Part shown: positions 57,990-64,000 of the stretch, one piece after another
Layout of the letters: each line of letters starts with the position of its first letter
Numbering within the stretch: the stretch's first letter is position 1
From: JAHJDS01 sp964569795
GTDB lineage: Bacteria; Desulfobacterota; Desulfarculia; Desulfarculales; JAHJDS01
DNA: 64,000 nt
Assembly: GCA_964569795.1 (NCBI GenBank)
Contig: CAZMVB010000010.1
Coordinates: forward strand, 62,001 to 126,000
Reading direction: 5' to 3'
Notes under the pieces: generated by a model
The model's input: only the letters and a program-made list of their open reading frames with translations
What the model was told of the DNA's origin: nothing
Databases searched by the model: none
Translations under genes and position numbers: made by a program

Positions 57990-59249
57990 CTAAAGGGTCT
58001 CGATCTCATACCAGTAGCGGGCGTTCTCCAGGGTCTTGAGCCCCTTGCCGCCCATCCACAGTCCGATGACCTTCTGGTCGCGCCAGTGCTTCTCGATATC
58101 GAACTCCCGGGCGTAGCCGTAGGAGCCCATGTAGTCCATGGCCCGGCTGCAGGTTCGTTCGACGACGTTGTTGGCGTACAGGGCCAGGCCCCGGGTCTTC
58201 AGGATGAACCGCTCGTCCCAGGGCTTCCAGCCGTAGATCTCCTCATGGTCCATCTCCCGGACATAGGCCCACATCCAGGCCGAGGTGGACTCGATGTTCA
58301 TCGCCACCTCGCTGAGCATGTCCGCCACCAGGCTGTGCTCCTTCAAGGGCTTGCCGGCGATGACCCGTTCGGTGGTCCATTTCTTGATGATCTCGTAAAC
58401 CGCCTTCATGATCCCGACACACATCGCCGCCGAGCCGATGTTGCCCATGGAGATCGCCCGGCGCCAGTATTTGAGATCGTCGCCGGGGCCGTGAAGGCGG
58501 TACCGCTTGGGCACCCGGACGTTGTCGAACCAGACGTCGGTGTTCATGTCGGCGGCCATGCCGCACTTCTGGTAAGGACCCCCCACCGAGACGCCCTCGG
58601 CGTCGGCCGGCACCAGGATCAGGGCGAAGTCGCCGGGATCGCTCGAGCCCTTGTTGGTGGTGCAGACCACCACGTAGAGGTCGCCGACCTGTCCCGAGTT
58701 GGTGGGCCAGATCTTGTGACCGTTAATGACCCATTCCTTGCCGTCCAGCCTGGCCGTGGTGGCAATGGTCCGGCCGCCAATACGGCCCACGTTTTCGATG
58801 TCCGCTCCGCTGGCCGGTTCGGTCATGGCGTGACACCCGACGTACAGCTCGCTGCCGCAGAACTTGGGCCCGAATTCCTTCAGGAGTTCCATGTTGCGGT
58901 GGGGCTGGAGCATGATCGGGATCAGGCCCCAGATGGAGCAGATGCAGGCCGTGGCGAAGCCGGAGTCGATCCGGGCCAGTTCCTCGCAGACCACGGTCGT
59001 CAAGGCCATCGGCTCGGGCATGTCCGTGCCGCCGGCCTCGGCCGGAAAGAAGGCGGCGTTGATCCCCAGATCGACCAGGACCTCCTTGAGCAGGGGCTCA
59101 ATCAGCTCGTGCTCCCGCCAGTCCTCGTCCACCTGCTGCCTGACGGGGGCGTACCGCTCTTCACCCCATCTCCTGAGCACTTTGCCCAGGTCGGTTAGAA
59201 AGTCACTGACCCATTCCCGCGGCCTGATGAAATCGTCGATGTTCGGCAT
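57990..59249 (-). CDS. Acyl-CoA dehydrogenase family protein, unusual active-site region
   Basis: A 419-residue acyl-CoA dehydrogenase: N-terminal helical domain, middle beta domain with MTEPASGADIENVGRI, WVINGHKIWPTNSGQVGD and a C-terminal domain (SYGYAREFDIEKHWRDQKVI). FAD-dependent oxidation of acyl-CoA to enoyl- or dienoyl-CoA. The canonical Y-E-G-T segment, which carries the catalytic Glu in many family members, reads LWMGGKGL here, so the base may be at another position, as known for alicyclic acyl-CoA dehydrogenases. First gene of the catabolic operon. ATG at 59249 with GGGGAG upstream. Confidence 0.9.
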   Translation of the reverse strand: MPNIDDFIRPREWVSDFLTDLGKVLRRWGEERYAPVRQQVDEDWREHELIEPLLKEVLVDLGINAAFFPAEAGGTDMPEPMALTTVVCEELARIDSGFATACICSIWGLIPIMLQPHRNMELLKEFGPKFCGSELYVGCHAMTEPASGADIENVGRIGGRTIATTARLDGKEWVINGHKIWPTNSGQVGDLYVVVCTTNKGSSDPGDFALILVPADAEGVSVGGPYQKCGMAADMNTDVWFDNVRVPKRYRLHGPGDDLKYWRRAISMGNIGSAAMCVGIMKAVYEIIKKWTTERVIAGKPLKEHSLVADMLSEVAMNIESTSAWMWAYVREMDHEEIYGWKPWDERFILKTRGLALYANNVVERTCSRAMDYMGSYGYAREFDIEKHWRDQKVIGLWMGGKGLKTLENARYWYEIETL

Positions 59250-59401
59250 GTGACGCTCCCCTTGCAGTCTTGGGACACTTTTTTCGCCCGACAAGCTGCG
59301 GCTGACGGCGGGCCGTGCGGCTCGGTCTGGTCCGCGTTTGATCCCCTGTGGCACCTATCAGTGAAACAGATATGGGCCGGGGTAGTAAATCGGGTGAAAT
59401 A

Positions 59402-59422
59402 TGTAGTTCCATCCGAACTACA
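59402..59422. promoter_or_regulatory. Inverted repeat upstream of the catabolic operon, candidate operator
   Basis: Half-sites TGTAGTTC (59402-59409) and GAACTACA (59415-59422) form a perfect 8-base inverted repeat with a 5-base spacer, 150 bases before the first gene. Symmetric sites of this size are bound by TetR- or GntR-type dimers that respond to acyl-CoAs, but no such gene is near. AT-rich DNA surrounds it. Confidence 0.5.
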
Positions 59423-59481
59423 CTGTATTTTTGATTGAGGTCAGATGCCCGACGTCGGAGCCTGGCCATGGTCTGACCGCC

Positions 59482-59889
59482 TTAAACTACAGACTTAAAG
59501 CCGCCACCCCGTGACGGGGAGTTGTCCGTGATCGAGTTCACCACCTCACTCAACTCCAGGCGCGTCAGGGTCCCCTTGGTCAAAAAGAAGTCCGCCCCGT
59601 ATTGTCCGGCGGCCTCCCTGTATTCGGGCAAATCGTGACTGGTCAGGATGACCACCGGCAGGGACGGGAAGTCCCGCTTGAGCTTCTTGGTCAACTCCAG
59701 ACCGTTTTCACCCGGCAGTCTGATGTCGACGATGACCAGATTCGGCGGCCACGCTTTAACCTGAGCGTAACCCTGCGCCGCGTCCCCGGCCTCGCTGATC
59801 CGCATCCCGGGGAAGCCGGACGCCAACAACTCCACCAGGCTCCGCCTGAAGGAGAGGTTGTCCTCAATGATTAAGGTGGTGAACACCAT
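59482..59889 (-). CDS. Stand-alone response-regulator receiver
   Basis: A 135-residue receiver domain with no output: acidic pocket E9-D10, phosphorylated D55 (VIVDIRLPGENG), Thr in VVILTSH and Lys in FFLTKGTL. Single-domain receivers act by protein contact or in a phosphorelay. Its gene lies between the catabolic operon and the divergent NarL-type regulator, so it could signal to either. It has an extended disordered C-terminus (SPSRGGGFKSVV). Confidence 0.87.
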   Translation of the reverse strand: MVFTTLIIEDNLSFRRSLVELLASGFPGMRISEAGDAAQGYAQVKAWPPNLVIVDIRLPGENGLELTKKLKRDFPSLPVVILTSHDLPEYREAAGQYGADFFLTKGTLTRLELSEVVNSITDNSPSRGGGFKSVV

Positions 59890-60073
59890 TGCCCAAGTCT
59901 GCCGAGAAGAGTCCGTCCGATCGACACGACACGCTATTGGGTTGCATTATCCACTGTCTTTCGAGTAATGGTATATGGGGTCGGTTATGTAATTGTGTTT
60001 GGGAAAGGCTGTATTTTCCCCCGGCGTCACCGACCGGACGGTCCGACGTCAATTCGTCCCAGGGCCTGTGACT

Positions 60074-60721
60074 ATGTCCCGGATTCTGATCGCCGAAGAC
60101 CACACCATCCTGCGGGAAGGGCTGCGGGCCCTGCTGGAGGATGATCCTGGCCTCGAGATCGCGGGCGAGGCCGAAGACGGCCTCGAGGCGGTGCGGCTGA
60201 CCGAGCAGCTCGATCCAGACCTGGTGCTGATGGACCTGTCCATGCCCCGAATGCACGGGCTCGAAGCCATCAGGGAAATCAGCCGACGGCAGCCCCGGGT
60301 CAAGATCCTGGTCTTGACCGTCCACAAGAACGAGGAATACATCCTGGCCACTTTCAAGGCCGGGGCCCACGGTTACGTCCTCAAGGACGCCACCCACGCC
60401 GAACTGCTGATGGCCCTCAAGACCGTCTTGGCCGGCCAGCGCTACGTCAGCCCGGGCATCTCGGACCTGGTGATCGAGGGGTTCGTCGAGGGTCGTCAAG
60501 GCCTCAAGACCGAGTCATCCTGGGACTCCCTGACTCCCCGGGAAAGGGAGATATTGAAGCTCGTGGCCGAGGGAAATAAAAACAAGCAGATCGCCGACCT
60601 GCTCTGTATCAGCGTCAAGACCGTGGAAAGTCACCGGGCCAATTTGATGAAAAAGCTTGACCGCCACAGCGCCTCGGCCCTGACCGCCCTGGCCATCGAA
60701 AAGGGGCTGGTGACCAATTAA
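60074..60721 (+). CDS. NarL/FixJ-family response regulator
   Basis: A 215-residue regulator: receiver with D54 (LVLMDLSMPRMHG), Thr and Lys (VLKDATHAELL), then a LuxR-type helix-turn-helix (LTPREREILKLVAEGNKNKQIAD, VSVKTVESHRANLMKKL-like region). Read with the sensor kinase on the other strand: stop codons overlap as TTAA. The pair is probably a cognate system sensing a metabolite or redox signal. The ATG at 60074 is used; a GTG two codons earlier is possible. Confidence 0.93.
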   Translation: MSRILIAEDHTILREGLRALLEDDPGLEIAGEAEDGLEAVRLTEQLDPDLVLMDLSMPRMHGLEAIREISRRQPRVKILVLTVHKNEEYILATFKAGAHGYVLKDATHAELLMALKTVLAGQRYVSPGISDLVIEGFVEGRQGLKTESSWDSLTPREREILKLVAEGNKNKQIADLLCISVKTVESHRANLMKKLDRHSASALTALAIEKGLVTN

Positions 60722-62757
60722 TCCGGCTGGGCGGTGGGCGGAATCTGGCCGCAGATGGCGATTCCGACCGGCCATTTGGCCCCGATCCGGGTCCCCTGGC
60801 CGGGACGGCTGGTGATGGTGAAGTCGCCGCCGGAAAGCTCAGTCCGCTCCCTCATGCTGGCCAAACCGAATCCCCGCTTGGTGCTGTTGGAGGACAGCAC
60901 TTCCGGCAGATCAAAGCCGACCCCGTTGTCCTGGATCGTCAATTCGACTCGGCCCTCTTTTGCCCTCAGGTCGAGCCTGACCCGGTCGGCTCGGCCGTGC
61001 TTGGCCACGTTGTTGAGCGCCTCTTGGATGACCCGGTAGATGACCGTCTTGAGCCGGTCCGGGATGCCCTCCTCGGAAATGTCGATCCCGCGGTCGATGT
61101 GGATGGCGCCATAGATCCGCTCGAATTCCCGGCAGAACCAGGCGATCGTGGCCAGAACACCCAGGTCGTCCAAGGTCGAGGGCCGGAGGTCCATCGAGAT
61201 GCGGCGGACCTCCTCGACGGCGTCCTGGATCATGGGAATCAGGTTTTTCAACTTCCCGGCCGCCGCCGGGGAATCCAGCATCTGCCCAAAAGCCTGCTCC
61301 AGTCCGAACTTGATGGCGGTCAGCGATTGCCCGATACCGTCATGGAGTTCCTGGGCCACCCGCTGGCGTTCCCTTTCCTGGGCCTCCAGGAGCTGGCTCG
61401 ACAGGACTCGCAGTTCCCTTTCCGACTGCCGCAAGGCCTCCTCGGCCAACTGGCGTTTGGTGATGTCCACTCCGATACCCACCAGATAGGTGCCCTCATC
61501 TAACTCCACCCTTACGCCGGTCAGTAGATGGGGAATCTGTCGTCCGTCCTTGGTCAGAACGGCGGCCTCGACCATGCTCCGGCCGACGGCGAAGACCTCC
61601 CGGATGCGCTCGTCCACCCGGCGTTTGTCCTCGCCCTCGTAGAAATCCAAGGCGGTCATGCCGGCCACTTCCGCGGCAGAATAATTGCCCAGCGTCTCCA
61701 GGTTGCGGTTCCATTGTAAAAAGCGGCCCTGTTCGTCGAACACGTAAAAGATACCCGGCAGACTGTCGATTACCGACTGGGTGAAGTTTTTCTCTCTGAT
61801 GAGGCGCCTTTCAACCTGCCGGCGCTCGGTGATCTCCTGTTTGAGTTTTTCGTTGATCCTGGTCAATTCCCTAGTCCGGGCCTCGACCATCTCCTCGAGA
61901 TGGTGGCGGTGACGCATTAATTCCCGCTCGACCTCTTTGCGTTCGGTGATGTCCCGGGCGACACCCCGGAAACCGACGCCCTCTCCCTGCGGTCCGCGAA
62001 TCAAGGACACCGACAGCTCGACCTGTCTCCTGGACCCGTCCTTTCGGACTATTTCCCAGGAATAGGCCTTGGTCGGCTCACCCGTGGTGAACACCCGATT
62101 GAAGGTGCGGTACACCTTTTCGGTGTCCTTTTCTTGGGTGAAACGGCGGTAGTGCATACCGGTAAGTTCCTCCCGGGAGTAGCCCCAGATCCGGGTAAAA
62201 GCGTCGGTGAAAAACACAACGTGGCCCGCCAGATCGACCTCGTAATAGCCGTCTTCGACGGCCTCGAGGATGGTCCGGTATTTCTCTTCCGACTGTCTCA
62301 GGGCGTCTTCGGCAGCTTTCAGGTCGCTGATGTCGATCAGGTTGCCCACGTTGGCCGGCTGACCTAGATATAGGGAGTTGACGCCACTCATTTCGACCCA
62401 GATTTGGGTCCCGTCCCTTTTCAGGGCCCGGAAGGAATAGCGATGGGGCTCGATTTGCGACCTCTCCCGCCGCAGGCCCCGGCCCTTGACAATGTCCCGA
62501 TCATCCGGATGGGCGATGAGCCAGAAGCGCATGCCCAACAGTTGGTCCTCATGGTCGTAGCCCAGCATGTCCACCAGCCGGCGATTAACGTATTGGAACA
62601 CCCCGTGGCGAATGATGTAGAACCCGGCCAGTGAATTTTCCACCAGGGACCGGAATTTGTCCTGAGAATCAGCGGTTCGGGTCAGCCGTTCCCGGCAGGA
62701 CTTCAATTCTTCCTCGAGGTCTCTGATTCTGGCGTCCTTGACCGATGAAGTGTCCAT
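60718..62757 (-). CDS. NarX-type sensor histidine kinase with three PAS domains
   Basis: A 679-residue soluble kinase: coiled start, PAS-1 (about 35-150, FRSLVENSLAGFYIIRHG), PAS-2 (about 160-280), a coiled linker (RHHLEEMVEARTRELTRINE), PAS-3 (about 340-460), HisKA_3 with the phosphorylated His in AQELHDGIGQSLTAIKFGL, and HATPase with QEALNNVAKHGRA and DNGVGF. No membrane segment, so it senses a cytoplasmic signal; PAS domains could bind heme, flavin or small ligands, none identifiable. Convergent with the NarL-type gene and likely its partner. ATG with GGAGGA upstream. Confidence 0.93.
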   Translation of the reverse strand: MDTSSVKDARIRDLEEELKSCRERLTRTADSQDKFRSLVENSLAGFYIIRHGVFQYVNRRLVDMLGYDHEDQLLGMRFWLIAHPDDRDIVKGRGLRRERSQIEPHRYSFRALKRDGTQIWVEMSGVNSLYLGQPANVGNLIDISDLKAAEDALRQSEEKYRTILEAVEDGYYEVDLAGHVVFFTDAFTRIWGYSREELTGMHYRRFTQEKDTEKVYRTFNRVFTTGEPTKAYSWEIVRKDGSRRQVELSVSLIRGPQGEGVGFRGVARDITERKEVERELMRHRHHLEEMVEARTRELTRINEKLKQEITERRQVERRLIREKNFTQSVIDSLPGIFYVFDEQGRFLQWNRNLETLGNYSAAEVAGMTALDFYEGEDKRRVDERIREVFAVGRSMVEAAVLTKDGRQIPHLLTGVRVELDEGTYLVGIGVDITKRQLAEEALRQSERELRVLSSQLLEAQERERQRVAQELHDGIGQSLTAIKFGLEQAFGQMLDSPAAAGKLKNLIPMIQDAVEEVRRISMDLRPSTLDDLGVLATIAWFCREFERIYGAIHIDRGIDISEEGIPDRLKTVIYRVIQEALNNVAKHGRADRVRLDLRAKEGRVELTIQDNGVGFDLPEVLSSNSTKRGFGLASMRERTELSGGDFTITSRPGQGTRIGAKWPVGIAICGQIPPTAQPD

Positions 62758-63723
62758 GGTCAATCCTCCTGACCATCGGCGGAATGGGGCGGGACCGATT
62801 ATTGAAGTGAAAGGATGGACGAAACGACAAATAGCAAAGCCGGATAGGATATGCAATATCCCCCGTTCTGCCGCCGCTCCGCCAATCAGGAATTTGATGC
62901 GGGCGTTCAAGATGTTGCGAAAAAATAAAGCTCGGGGACGGTGTCTCTTGTTCCCCAGGTCCGGGGTTCGATTCTCTTGAGTCTGACCAAATATATCAAG
63001 GTCTTAGGTCGCCAGGGCCTAATTCCTTATGGCTTTGGGATGAGACTCTGTTTGAGACTTCCTGCCTGTTCAACGTCAGCGAAAGTGGCACACGCGGATC
63101 GGGATAACTTAGTTAGAGGTCTTGAGGCAGGGACACGGTTCCCGGTATCTGGTCCTGGGTTTCGACACCGACCTCGCACCCCCTCCTCCCCGACAGTCGG
63201 CCAGGTGGAGGCGCCGTCTGGAGGGGGTGCGACTGTAGCACAGGCACGCACGCTTTCGGGTCGAGGAGTTGGCAATAATGGGCAGGCCAAGCCAAGGCAG
63301 TTATCAACTTAGCCAATACATAGTCTGACTGACATCGCTCCTGTCAGAAGTCAACATATATCTCTCATGTCTGGTCCTAAAGATTAGCTCGCTCGTTCAT
63401 GCCTTGGCCTTTTGATCCGCTCCACGGGCGGGAAGCGTGTTCTGTTGAAGATTGTGGACACCATGTAAAATTCTTTCCAATTTTCAGGGCCCATATAGCC
63501 ATCACCGAAGGCCCACCCGGGGGCTTTCGGGGTGGAGCTGTCCGCGCTCATCTCGTTCCCGCGGTCCCGCCGTCGAGGCGCTGCCCAATGCCCGCCCCTT
63601 TCGATTTACAGGTCCTGCCTGCCCCGAACCCGGGCCCAGGCAGTCCTGGACCCTGACCGGGAATTATGTAAGCCGGGGTTGATCGACCGCAGGAGTGAGG
63701 GGGGAGATGATGCGGGGCCGGCC
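62758..63723. other. Long intergenic region without a supported gene
   Basis: 966 bases with no credible gene. Composition is uneven, with AT-rich islands at 62990-63060 and 63300-63400. A T-arm-like segment (CCGGGGTTCGATTC at 62961-62974, acceptor-like end ...CCA at 62987-62989) resembles the 3' end of a tRNA, but the stem pairs poorly and no 5' half exists. Short frames at 63027-63316 and 63399-63682 have no ribosome sites or family match. It could be the flank of a second mobile element. Confidence 0.5.
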
Positions 63724-63779
63724 ATGGTTGAACGATATACGGCCCAGGACGCAGTGAGAGGCCTCAGGAGCGACGATCT

Positions 63780-64000
63780 TTCGCCTGCCAGGCAACGGAC
63801 TGGGCCGCCTGGGCCGACTTCACCGGCTGGTGCCGGGCCCAGGAGTTGGCCTCCTTGCCGGCCCTACCCACTACCGTGGGCTGGTATTTGTCGGACCGGG
63901 CCTCGACCTTGAAGACCTCGACCCTGCAGCTGCGCCTGTCAGCCATCACCCAGGCCCACCGCCTGGCCGGCTGCGAGTTCGACACCAAGGACCCGGGCAT
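63780..64000 (+). pseudogene. N-terminal part of a tyrosine recombinase, frameshifted near its start and cut by the window
   Basis: The frame from 63780 translates as QATDWAAWADFTGWCRAQ, then LPTTVGWYLSD, TLQLRLSAITQAHRLAG, which matches the core-binding (SAM-like) domain of phage-type integrases. No start codon exists in this frame between the preceding stop (TGA at about 63730) and the conserved region; the expected N-terminus MVERYTAQDAVRGLRSDDL lies in another frame from ATG 63724, so a one- or two-base shift near 63785-63795 is likely. The rest of the gene, including the catalytic domain, is outside the window. Confidence 0.6.

Noticed and set aside
62961..62989. tRNA-like 3' end (CCGGGGTTCGATTC ... 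CCA)
   Set aside because: The T-stem pairs only through G-T pairs and one mismatch, and no 5' half, D-arm or anticodon arm is present. Kept only as a possible remnant.

Overview
The window is high-GC bacterial DNA (mostly well over 60% G+C) with many 4-base gene overlaps (ATGA/GTGA) and frequent GTG and TTG starts. The mix of polar-type flagellar export genes (flhB-flhA-flhF-flhG-fliA), csrA-fliW, a class I benzoyl-CoA-reductase-like / 2-hydroxyacyl-CoA-dehydratase-like enzyme, a tungsten-type aldehyde:ferredoxin oxidoreductase and a glycolate/D-lactate-type FAD/Fe-S dehydrogenase points to an anaerobic, motile Gram-negative, most likely a member of the Desulfobacterota (former Deltaproteobacteria). 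That assignment is inferred from gene content only.

Layout. 1-5374 (minus): flagellar export and placement genes ending in the start of the sigma-28 gene. 5.8-12.7 kb: housekeeping genes (SlyD-like isomerase, MarR regulator, patatin-like lipase, HD protein, D-Ala-D-Ala ligase, HExxH protein, flavin reductase, SH3 protein, YaiI family). 12.8-14.75 kb: alkylation repair pair (Ada-AlkA fusion plus Ogt). 14.9-19.6 kb: HAD hydrolase, acetyltransferase, CheR, a membrane protein with a C-terminal Cys4 module, a THEP1-type NTPase, then csrA-fliW. 19.7-21.5 kb: a sensor protein with PAS and the same Cys4 module. 21.7-25.1 kb: a two-gene Trypco1 plus trypsin-STAND-TPR module, a probable biological-conflict (immune) system. 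25.3-32 kb: methyltransferase, FAD/Fe-S dehydrogenase with a histone-H1-like tail, a four-repeat membrane protein, a PepSY protein and a dual-specificity phosphatase. 32-39.8 kb: an RND tripartite efflux system with its own two-component regulators. 40.2-43.5 kb: a large repeat protein with cadherin-like, FG-GAP and RTX repeats. 44.0-46.6 kb: remnant of an integrative element at a tRNA-Leu 3' end, with integrase, excisionase, a DnaB-like ATPase and a solitary type I-E CRISPR repeat. 46.9-59.25 kb (minus): an 11-gene catabolic cluster plus a MoaD-like gene. 59.5-62.8 kb: two response regulators and a NarX-type sensor kinase. The right edge carries the 5' end of a second tyrosine recombinase.

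How genes work together. The catabolic cluster contains what is needed to activate an acid (AMP ligase), oxidise an aldehyde or use acid/aldehyde redox chemistry (AOR with a MoaD-like protein for its pterin cofactor), reduce or dehydrate the acyl-CoA with an ATP-driven Fe-S enzyme (two ATPase and two Fe-S subunits) and then dehydrogenate it (acyl-CoA dehydrogenase), with SCP2-like acyl carriers and a Fe-S protein. The substrate cannot be read from sequence; an aromatic or alicyclic carboxylic acid is the best guess. It sits between a tRNA-associated integrase and a second recombinase, so it may belong to a genomic island.
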